64,000 nt of DNA. It comes from Firmicutes bacterium UBA1702 (GTDB lineage: Bacteria > Bacillota > Clostridia > Peptostreptococcales > Anaerovoracaceae). This document shows positions 24,085-30,740 of the stretch, piece after piece. The position numbers were made by a program, and so were the translations under genes. The notes beneath the pieces are model-generated. The model ran no database searches. It was given only the letters and a program-made list of their open reading frames with translations, and had not been told where the DNA came from. How positions within the stretch are numbered: position 1 is the stretch's first letter; every line of letters begins with the position of its first letter. Location: positions 255-64,254 of the forward strand of contig DCJK01000004.1 of assembly GCA_002320005.1 (NCBI GenBank), read 5' to 3'.

Positions 24085-24477
24085 GTGACAGGAGATGAAA
24101 AACTGTATCAGCAGTATCTTGCCGGAGATGAAACGGCGGCGGATGAACTGGTCGCACGGTACGGTGATACGCTTACATTATACATACACGGTTTTCTTGG
24201 TGACCTTCATGAGGCAGAAGACCTGATGATCGAGGCCTTCGCCTTGATTTTCGCTAAGCCGAGGCCGGTGGGCAAGCAGGGAAGTTTCAAAGGATATCTG
24301 TTCAGGATTGGGAGAAATCTTGCCGGACGGCACCGACAAAAGCACCGGCTGCGACTTCTCAGTCTGGATGAACTGCCCTTCGAGCCGAAGGGCGAAGTGC
24401 TGGCGGAAACACCATTTTACGGAAAGGAACGCAAGCGGCAGCTGTATAAAGCCATGGAAATCTGCCGTGTAATGTGA
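24085..24477 (+). pseudogene. Truncated ECF-type sigma factor
   Basis: From GTG 24085 the frame gives a 130-residue protein (MTGDEKLYQQYLAGDETAAD) with sigma region 2 (HGFLGDLHEAEDLMIEAFALIF). The linker reaches KRQLYKAMEICRVM and then stops. Region 4, which should add 50-60 residues with the promoter -35 recognition helix, is missing, so the product is unlikely to work as a normal sigma factor. It lies next to the inferred ICE end, so past insertions or deletions may have damaged it. No partner anti-sigma gene is seen. Confidence 0.7.
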
Positions 24478-24591
24478 TATAGATAGAAGGAGCGAATTAA
24501 AAATATCCTGCCTGCAATATATATGTTGCTGATGTTTGTACCGGCATAAGTACCTGCAGCGGGGACACAAGAGGCAGATTTAAAACATATC

Positions 24592-24621
24592 TTGACAAAA
24601 CAGTCTCAAACACTGTAAAAT
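24592..24621 (+). promoter_or_regulatory. Promoter upstream of the alcohol dehydrogenase leader
   Basis: TTGACA (24592-24597) and TAAAAT (24616-24621) are 18 bases apart, predicting transcription from about 24,628. A leader of roughly 130 bases precedes the dehydrogenase start. Confidence 0.65.
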
Positions 24622-24626
24622 ATCTA

Positions 24627-24704
24627 ATGCGTAGGGCTTGCAATATGTATGTGAATTGCAAAAAGTTTGCAAAGCAGATGAACGCATAATCAGAACAGAA
24701 GCAG
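24627..24704 (+). ncRNA. Candidate structured leader RNA
   Basis: Between the promoter and a terminator, ATGCGT (24627-24632) can pair with ACGCAT (24682-24687) to close a domain. Inside it, GCTTGCAA, TTGCAA and GTTTGCAAAGC offer alternative pairings. Size (about 110 nt with the terminator) and layout fit a riboswitch or an independent small RNA. It matches no riboswitch consensus that I recognise. Confidence 0.4.
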
Positions 24705-24736
24705 ACCCCCTTGGACAATAGTTCCGGGGGGTTTTT
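24705..24736 (+). terminator. Terminator between leader and alcohol dehydrogenase gene
   Basis: ACCCCCTTGGA (24705-24715) pairs with TTCCGGGGGGT (24722-24732), with T residues to 24736. It lies 25 bp before the next start codon, the position of a riboswitch-controlled attenuator. Confidence 0.8.
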
Positions 24737-24761
24737 CTAAATTTAAAAACAGGAGGGAAGA

Positions 24762-25928
24762 ATGAATAACTTTACTTACACTATTCCTACAAAAATACAC
24801 TTTGGAAAAAATCGCCTTGGTAAACTGGCAGAGCTTAAAGAAAGCGGCACAAAAGTGCTGCTTGTATACGGAGGCGGAAGCATTAAAAAAAGCGGTCTCT
24901 ATGACGCTGCAGTCAGCGTGCTGAAAGAAAACGGACTGGAAATCACTGAACTTTCAGGAGTTGAGCCAAATCCGAGAATAGAATCCGTGCGCAAAGGAGT
25001 TTCTTTATGCAAAGAAAACTCAATAGACATGGTATTGGCTATAGGCGGCGGCTCCACTATAGACTGTGCAAAAATTGTAGCGGCAGGTGCAAAATATGAT
25101 GGAGATCCATGGGATCTGGTTCTTAGGGGAAGCCTCATTAAAGAAGCCCTCCCTATATACTCTGTTCTTACCCTTTCTGCCACAGGCTCCGAAATGGACT
25201 GCTTTGCTGTAATATCTGATCTTGAAAAGAACGAAAAATGGGGAACAGGCGCAGAGGCGCTTAAACCAAAGATGTCCATAATGGATCCGCAGTATACGTA
25301 CACTGTTTCAAAAAAGCAGACTTCTGCAGGAACAGCTGACATAATGAGTCACACTTTTGAAAATTATTTTACAAATGTGAAGGGAGCCGGGCTTCAGGGG
25401 CATATGTGTGAAGCTGTTCTGAAAACATGCATTAAGTATGCGCCTATAGCTCTCGAAAATCCTGAAGATTATGATGCAAGAGCAAATCTCATGTGGTGCG
25501 GCTCACTGGCAATCAACGGTCTTCTCAGCTACGGAGCCGAAGTGACATGGTGCGTTCATCCTATGGAGCATGAGCTTTCGGCTTTCTATGACATAACTCA
25601 CGGAGAGGGTCTGGCTATCCTTACCCCTGTATGGATGCAGTATGTCATTGAAAAAGATCCATCTAAGATACCGCAGATAGCAGAATATGGCCGTAACATC
25701 TGGGACATCCGTCAGGAAGATGATAAAAAGGCTGCGGAGGAAGCTGTAAGAAAGACGGCTGATTTCTTCTTTGAAACTCTCAACATTCCTTCGACTTTAA
25801 GAGAAGTGGGAATCACTGAAAAGAACCACTTTGAGGTTATGGCCGAAAAAGCTGCAAAAGGATGTGCGGGAAGCTTTATGACGCTGGAAAAGGAAGACAT
25901 TATTGAAATCTTTAACAGGGCATTTTAG
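24762..25928 (+). CDS. Iron-containing alcohol dehydrogenase (butanol-dehydrogenase type)
   Basis: The 388-residue group III alcohol dehydrogenase reduces aldehydes to alcohols with NAD(P)H. The nucleotide motif GGGSTIDCAK begins near residue 95. Iron ligands are visible as Asp and His in TADIMSHTFE and the His residues of HPMEHE and THGEGL. The open N-terminus (FTYTIPTKIHFGKNRLGKL) fits the BdhA/YqhD subgroup. ATG 24762 follows CAGGAGGG. A promoter, possible structured leader and terminator lie upstream. The exact aldehyde is unknown. Confidence 0.9.
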   Translation: MNNFTYTIPTKIHFGKNRLGKLAELKESGTKVLLVYGGGSIKKSGLYDAAVSVLKENGLEITELSGVEPNPRIESVRKGVSLCKENSIDMVLAIGGGSTIDCAKIVAAGAKYDGDPWDLVLRGSLIKEALPIYSVLTLSATGSEMDCFAVISDLEKNEKWGTGAEALKPKMSIMDPQYTYTVSKKQTSAGTADIMSHTFENYFTNVKGAGLQGHMCEAVLKTCIKYAPIALENPEDYDARANLMWCGSLAINGLLSYGAEVTWCVHPMEHELSAFYDITHGEGLAILTPVWMQYVIEKDPSKIPQIAEYGRNIWDIRQEDDKKAAEEAVRKTADFFFETLNIPSTLREVGITEKNHFEVMAEKAAKGCAGSFMTLEKEDIIEIFNRAF

Positions 25929-25943
25929 AATAGAGTATATGGT

Positions 25944-26570
25944 ATGAGAAAGAGGAATATCGGGGTGGCGGTACTGACCGCGGCCACGGCAGCAGCAACA
26001 GCTGCGGCCGTAGCCATGGGCATGAATCCTCCTGCAGAAAATGTTGCAGGAGCTTTTGTGTCAATTGCAGTGCTGGTGGCAGCCGCAAAATTTTTTAAAG
26101 TTGATGATACTTTATTTTTCTGCGGGCTTGTGTTTGTGTTTATGGCGGCTCCTGTGGGGTCTGTGATAAACCTTTACCGCACATGTGGACCTTATGACAA
26201 AATCATTCATCTTATGAGCGGAATCCTTCTTGCTGCATTGGGAATGCTTATAATTCGCAGACTCATGGAAAAAGCATATCCTGAGGGAGATCTTAAACCT
26301 TTTGCTCTGCCTATGCTTTTTGCTGCCTGCATGTTTTCCGGTGCAGGAGCCGGAATATGGGAAATTTTTGAGTTTCTGGCAGACAGGATAGCAGGCGGTC
26401 AGATGCAGCGCGGAATGGTGGATACCGTGACAGATATCATTGCCGGAAATGCAGGAGCGCTTGTATATGCAGCTGCTTTCCTTATAAAGCTGAAGAAGGA
26501 CCGTTGCAAGAAGAGAACTTGTTTTCAGGCAAAGAGGCCTGATATAAAAAACACGGAAAAGGAGGCGTAA
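25944..26570 (+). CDS. YjdF/DUF2238-like membrane protein
   Basis: The 208-residue protein has about five hydrophobic segments. It carries the motifs DKIIHLMSG, GAGIWEIFEFLADRI and VDTVTDIIAGNAGALV, which are characteristic of the DUF2238 (YjdF-like) inner-membrane family with conserved acidic residues in helices. Function is not known. ATG 25944 is 15 bp after the dehydrogenase stop with only a weak ribosome binding site, so expression may be coupled. Confidence 0.7.
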   Translation: MRKRNIGVAVLTAATAAATAAAVAMGMNPPAENVAGAFVSIAVLVAAAKFFKVDDTLFFCGLVFVFMAAPVGSVINLYRTCGPYDKIIHLMSGILLAALGMLIIRRLMEKAYPEGDLKPFALPMLFAACMFSGAGAGIWEIFEFLADRIAGGQMQRGMVDTVTDIIAGNAGALVYAAAFLIKLKKDRCKKRTCFQAKRPDIKNTEKEA

Positions 26571-26573
26571 AGG

Positions 26574-27104
26574 ATGCTGACAACTGAGAGATTAGATATA
26601 TTACCGGCATCTGCTGAGGATATATCGGAATTATATGCCATAGAACATGATCCGGCAAACAGCCCTTATATTTTCAAGCAAACTGTGGAAGAACACCTGA
26701 AAGAACTTGAGAATCCCGACATTCTTAACTTCATGGTCAAGTTGAAAGAGGACGGAAGCACTGTAGGATATGTAATAATCGATCTTGAGACAAAGGCTGA
26801 GTGGTTCGAGATAAGAAGGCTGGCTTTTACCAGGAAAAACTGCGGGTACGGAAGGGAACTGCTCACGGAACTGATAAGATATGCCTTCGAAGATCTGAAT
26901 ATGAACAAAGTATGGCTGGAAGCGTATCCTGACAACCTGCCTGCAATGCACCTTTATACATCTCTGGGATTTTTTGTTGAAGGAGTACGCCGGCAGCATA
27001 GCAGAGAGGAAAGAGGACTTCTGGATGAGGTGCAGCTTTCAATGCTGAGAAACGAATATCTGGAATTAAAAGAAAAAAATTCTCTGTACAAAACACGGGA
27101 GTAG
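26574..27104 (+). CDS. GNAT-family N-acetyltransferase (RimJ/RimL type)
   Basis: The 176-residue protein begins MLTTERLDILPASAEDISEL and carries the acetyl-CoA loop RKNCGYGRELLTELIRYAF near residues 85-103 and the C-terminal LYTSLGFFVEGVRRQ. These are hallmarks of the Acetyltransf_3 branch of GNAT enzymes, which acetylate protein N-termini or small amines. The substrate is not predictable. It lies 3 bp after the preceding membrane protein gene, within one transcription unit. Confidence 0.88.
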   Translation: MLTTERLDILPASAEDISELYAIEHDPANSPYIFKQTVEEHLKELENPDILNFMVKLKEDGSTVGYVIIDLETKAEWFEIRRLAFTRKNCGYGRELLTELIRYAFEDLNMNKVWLEAYPDNLPAMHLYTSLGFFVEGVRRQHSREERGLLDEVQLSMLRNEYLELKEKNSLYKTRE

Positions 27105-27269
27105 TGCTATATTAGTGTGTGGATGGCATTTGAAACAGAGCTGTACCACATATTTTAAATATTTTTTATTGGAATTTGCAGGCTGCATTCGCACAAAGCA
27201 TAGCGTAGCAGCACTGAAAGACAGATTGCATACCTTCGCCGCCAAAAGGCATAACATGGAGGTGATGCG

Positions 27270-28112
27270 ATGAAAGCAGGATTTATAGGAGCCGGCAAAG
27301 TCGGCTTCACACTGGGCAAATATCTTGCAGAGGGCGGTATAACCGTCACCGGATATTACAGCCGCACTGCCCGTTCAGCCAGAGAGGCGGCAGCCTTTAC
27401 GGGGACAAGATATTATGATAAACTGGCTGGTATTGTTAAAGACAGCGATACCCTGTTTGTTACGGTTCCTGACGGAGCCATCGGAGAAGTTTGGAAGGGT
27501 ATATGCAATTTGCCGATAAAAAATAAAAATATATGTCATTGCAGCGGTTCGATATCATCGACCGCTTTTTTTAACGCCTGCGAAAAAGGCGCGTACAGAT
27601 ACTCGATCCATCCGCTTTATGCCATAAGCGATAAATACAACTCATACAAAACTTTAAAAAATGCATACTTTGCAGTGGAAGGGAGTCCCGAAAATCTTCA
27701 GGAGATAATAAATTGCCTCCGGTCTTTGGGAAACAAAGTGACATCAATAGATCCTCAAAAGAAAGCACAATATCACTGTGCAGCAGTCATGGTAAGCAAT
27801 CATACTGTAGCTCTGGCGGACATAGGGGCAGAACTTCTTACTGAATGTGGCTTCAGTCGCCGAGATGCGGAACTTGCCCTGGGACCTCTTATCGCCGGAA
27901 ACGCTTTAAAAATTGCGGAAGCAGGTCCTGAACAGGCGCTTACCGGACCTGTGGAGAGAGCAGATGCGGGAACGGTGAAAAGTCATATGAGGATTTTAAG
28001 CGGGGAGACAAAAGAAATTTACAGACTATTGTCCAAGAGGCTTATCGCAGTGGCAAAGAGAAAACACCCGGAGCGAGACTACCGGGATGCGGAAAAGGAG
28101 TTAGAAAAATGA
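27270..28112 (+). CDS. panG: Rossmann/DUF2520 protein, probable ketopantoate reductase (PanG type)
   Basis: The 280-residue protein starts with the NAD(P) motif [20 protein letters not shown] and has a C-terminal helical DUF2520 domain (residues about 150-265). DUF2520 proteins of the PanG type reduce ketopantoate to pantoate in organisms without PanE. Position directly before panB with an ATGA overlap (28109-28112), followed by panC and panD, strongly supports this: the only missing step of the pathway is supplied here. ATG 27270 follows GGAGGTGA. The symbol rests on family memory and context. Confidence 0.78.
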   Translation: MKAGFIGAGKVGFTLGKYLAEGGITVTGYYSRTARSAREAAAFTGTRYYDKLAGIVKDSDTLFVTVPDGAIGEVWKGICNLPIKNKNICHCSGSISSTAFFNACEKGAYRYSIHPLYAISDKYNSYKTLKNAYFAVEGSPENLQEIINCLRSLGNKVTSIDPQKKAQYHCAAVMVSNHTVALADIGAELLTECGFSRRDAELALGPLIAGNALKIAEAGPEQALTGPVERADAGTVKSHMRILSGETKEIYRLLSKRLIAVAKRKHPERDYRDAEKELEK

Positions 28113-28936
28113 AAACCACAGTAGCAACAGTCAGACAGCAGAAAAAAGACGGAGATAAAATTACAATGCTGACAGCATACGATTATTCTACCGCAAAGCT
28201 GATGGATGAAGCAGGTATCGATATGATACTGGTAGGAGACTCTCTCGGAATGGTAATGCTGGGATATGAAGACACTCTTTCAGTGACCATGGAGGATATG
28301 CTTCATCATACCAGAGCAGTCTGCAGAGGAACGAAAAACGCCATGGTTGTAGGAGATATGCCGTTTATGTCATACCAGGCGTCGGTTTATGATGCAGTGG
28401 TGAATGCAGGAAGATTTATTAAGGAAACAGGATGCAATGCAGTGAAGCTTGAAGGGGGAGCTGCCGTATGCCCGCAGATAAAAGCCATTACTGAAGCGGG
28501 AATACCGGTTATGGCACATCTGGGACTGACACCGCAGTCGGTAAATGCTTTCGGAGGCTTTAAAGTTCAGGGAAAAAGCGAAGAAGCAGCGAGAAAGCTT
28601 GTGGATGATGCAAAAGCTATACAGGAAGCCGGAGCTTTTGCTGTGGTGCTGGAATGTATACCGTCAAAGCTGGCAAAACTCATATCCGAAACCATACAGA
28701 TTCCCACAATAGGAATCGGAGCGGGAGCAGGATGTGACGGACAGGTGCTGGTATATCAGGATATGCTGGCTTTGTTCTCAGACTTCAAGCCAAAGTTTGT
28801 AAAGCACTTTGCAGATGTGGGAAGCGCCATGAAAGAAGGCTTTGAAGGGTATATACGCGAAGTCAAAGAAGGAACATTCCCTGCAGAGGAGCACAGCTTT
28901 AAAATTGCAGATGATATTATAGAAAAATTATATTGA
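28109..28936 (+). CDS. panB: 3-methyl-2-oxobutanoate hydroxymethyltransferase
   Basis: This 275-residue TIM-barrel enzyme transfers a hydroxymethyl group from methylene-tetrahydrofolate to ketoisovalerate, making ketopantoate. Family motifs are complete: [33 protein letters not shown] with the metal-binding Asp, GDMPFMSY, and VKLEGG. Length is normal. It starts within the previous gene (ATGA). It is part of the panG-panB-panC-panD operon. Confidence 0.96.
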   Translation: MKTTVATVRQQKKDGDKITMLTAYDYSTAKLMDEAGIDMILVGDSLGMVMLGYEDTLSVTMEDMLHHTRAVCRGTKNAMVVGDMPFMSYQASVYDAVVNAGRFIKETGCNAVKLEGGAAVCPQIKAITEAGIPVMAHLGLTPQSVNAFGGFKVQGKSEEAARKLVDDAKAIQEAGAFAVVLECIPSKLAKLISETIQIPTIGIGAGAGCDGQVLVYQDMLALFSDFKPKFVKHFADVGSAMKEGFEGYIREVKEGTFPAEEHSFKIADDIIEKLY

Positions 28937-28949
28937 TATGGAGAAAAAA

Positions 28950-29798
28950 ATGAAGATAGTCAAAACCGTCGAAGAAGTAAGACAAGAAGTTAAAGCATGG
29001 AGAAAAGAGGGACTCACCGTAGGGCTGGTACCTACAATGGGATTTCTCCATGAAGGGCACAAGAGCCTTATAGACAGAGCTGTGGCCGAGAATGACAGAG
29101 TAGTTGTAAGCGATTTTGTAAATCCTACACAGTTCGGAGCAGGCGAAGATCTGGAAAGCTACCCCAGAGACCTTTCCAGAGATGCAGAACTTTGCCGGGA
29201 AGCGGGTGCATCACTTCTTTTTAATCCGGAACCTGAAGAAATGTACGCACAGGACGCCTGCACCATGGTGGACATGTCCGGTGATCTGACCACTGAGCTG
29301 TGTGGCAGAACAAGGCCCATTCATTTCAGGGGAGTATGCACGGTGGTATCAAAGCTCTTTAACATAGTGGCTCCGGACAGGGCATATTTCGGACAGAAAG
29401 ATGCGCAGCAGCTTGCCGTTATAAGGAGAATGGTACGCGATCTTAACTTTGACATTGAAATAGTGGGATGTCCAATAATCAGAGAAGAAGACGGGCTTGC
29501 CAAGAGCTCCAGAAATACATATCTCAACTCTGAAGAAAGAAAAGCCGCACTTGTTCTAAGCCGTGCGGTGGCAAAGGGTCGTGCTATGGCTGAAGCAGGT
29601 GAAAAGGACGCAGATAAGATAGTAGCAGAAATGACGGACTGCATTAACCAAGAACCTCTGGCAAGGATAGATTATGTCAAAGCAGTAAATGCAGAGACAA
29701 TAGTTCCTGTAAGTGTAATGGAACCGCCGGTGCTGATGGCAATGGCTGTATATGTCGGAAAGACCAGACTGATAGATAACTTTATTTACAAAGGATAG
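28950..29798 (+). CDS. panC: Pantothenate synthetase
   Basis: This 282-residue enzyme joins pantoate and beta-alanine with ATP. Visible motifs are [17 protein letters not shown] (the HIGH-like ATP site), FGQKDAQQL and KSSRNTYL (the KMSKS-like loop). ATG 28950 is preferred because GGAG lies six bases upstream; ATG 28938 in the same frame, two bases after panB, would add four residues but has no ribosome binding site. The last-but-one gene of the pan operon. Confidence 0.95.
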   Translation: MKIVKTVEEVRQEVKAWRKEGLTVGLVPTMGFLHEGHKSLIDRAVAENDRVVVSDFVNPTQFGAGEDLESYPRDLSRDAELCREAGASLLFNPEPEEMYAQDACTMVDMSGDLTTELCGRTRPIHFRGVCTVVSKLFNIVAPDRAYFGQKDAQQLAVIRRMVRDLNFDIEIVGCPIIREEDGLAKSSRNTYLNSEERKAALVLSRAVAKGRAMAEAGEKDADKIVAEMTDCINQEPLARIDYVKAVNAETIVPVSVMEPPVLMAMAVYVGKTRLIDNFIYKG

Positions 29799-29811
29799 AG
29801 GAGAACAGAGA

Positions 29812-30201
29812 ATGTATTTGCAGATGCTTAAAGGAAAAATTCACAGAGCGACCGTAATCCAGGCTGAGCTTAACTATGTAGGAAGCATCACCATAGATGA
29901 GGACCTTCTTGATGCAGCAGGAATCCTGGAATACGAAAAGGTGCAGATTGTTGATGTGGATAACGGTCAGCGCTTTGAAACATACACCATTGCCGGCGAG
30001 AGAGGCAGCGGAATGATTTGTCTAAATGGCGCCGCTGCACGCTGTGTTCAGAAGGGGGATAAGATCATAATAATGTGTTATGCCGAAATGACTCCGGATG
30101 AAATAAAAGAAAACCCGCCTAAAGTGGTATTTGTAGACAGCGAAAACAGAATCAACAGAGTGACACGCTATGAAAAGCATGGAAGACTTGAAGATATGTA
30201 A
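29812..30201 (+). CDS. panD: Aspartate 1-decarboxylase precursor
   Basis: The 129-residue precursor self-cleaves at Gly24-Ser25 (NYVGSIT) to form the pyruvoyl cofactor; it makes beta-alanine from aspartate. The cleavage site, Tyr22 and the GAAARC motif are all intact. ATG 29812 follows GAGGAGA, 13 bp after panC. With panB, panC and the PanG-like reductase it completes the route to pantothenate. Confidence 0.96.
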   Translation: MYLQMLKGKIHRATVIQAELNYVGSITIDEDLLDAAGILEYEKVQIVDVDNGQRFETYTIAGERGSGMICLNGAAARCVQKGDKIIIMCYAEMTPDEIKENPPKVVFVDSENRINRVTRYEKHGRLEDM

Positions 30202-30284
30202 GACTGTTGAAACGTTTAAGATACAGCAGTTCATCGAGAAAACCTATGATTACTTGCCATAGAAACAGAATATAAAAGTTAGAA

Positions 30285-30328
30285 TTCCCGGGAAAAGATA
30301 TAATCATCTGATTTCCCGGGGATTTTTT
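30285..30328 (+). terminator. Terminator of the pan operon
   Basis: TCCCGGGAAA (from about 30286) pairs with TTTCCCGGGG (30312-30321), with a U-run at 30323-30328. It directly precedes the copper promoter. Confidence 0.85.
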
Positions 30329-30329
30329 A

Positions 30330-30356
30330 TTGACAAATACCCCTAAGGGGTATAAT
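30330..30356 (+). promoter_or_regulatory. CsoR-type copper operator and promoter
   Basis: TTGACA (30330-30335) and TATAAT (30351-30356) flank the perfect palindrome ATACCCCTAAGGGGTAT (30337-30353). This G/C-tract palindrome is the CsoR operator type. It overlaps the spacer and the -10 box, so CsoR binding would block transcription of csoR-copA until Cu(I) is bound. The 15-base spacer is short, which may keep basal activity low. Confidence 0.8.
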
Positions 30357-30420
30357 ATATAGAAAAAAAGAGACTGTTATATGACAGAAAAGTGAAAGGT
30401 ATAATAAAAGGAGATTTTTT

Positions 30421-30729
30421 ATGGATGGCAAAGAAATATGCTGCAGTTGCAAAAAGATGACGGTAAGAAGTGAAGAAGAACAGAAGAAACTGATACACAG
30501 GCTGAAAAGGATAGAGGGACAGGTTAAGGGCATATGCGGAATGGTGGAAAGAAACGCCTACTGTACCGATATTCTGATGCAGTCAGCTGCGGTAAACGCT
30601 GCAATTAATGCTTTTAATAAAGAACTTATAGGGAATCATATTAAAGGATGCGTAGCAAGAGATCTCCGCCAGGGAAAAGAAGAGGTGGTGGATGAACTCA
30701 TTACGGCGCTCCAGAAACTTATGAAATAG
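30421..30729 (+). CDS. csoR: Copper-sensing repressor CsoR
   Basis: The 102-residue four-helix repressor has the Cu(I) ligand set Cys48 (AYCTDILMQ), His73 (GNHIKGC) and Cys77, with RLKRIEGQVKGI as the DNA-contacting helix. An extra Cys-rich N-terminus (ICCSCKK) is unusual and could add a metal site. ATG 30421 follows AAGGAGATT. It is cotranscribed with copA from the operator promoter upstream. Confidence 0.93.
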   Translation: MDGKEICCSCKKMTVRSEEEQKKLIHRLKRIEGQVKGICGMVERNAYCTDILMQSAAVNAAINAFNKELIGNHIKGCVARDLRQGKEEVVDELITALQKLMK

Positions 30730-30740
30730 AGGAGACGGAA

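Noticed and set aside
24496..24689. A Cys-rich open frame of about 63 codons before the alcohol dehydrogenase
   Set aside because: It has no usable start codon with a ribosome binding site, and the promoter and leader hairpins lie inside it.
24627..24737. T-box leader before the alcohol dehydrogenase
   Set aside because: No T-box sequence or specifier loop is present and the gene is not amino-acid related.
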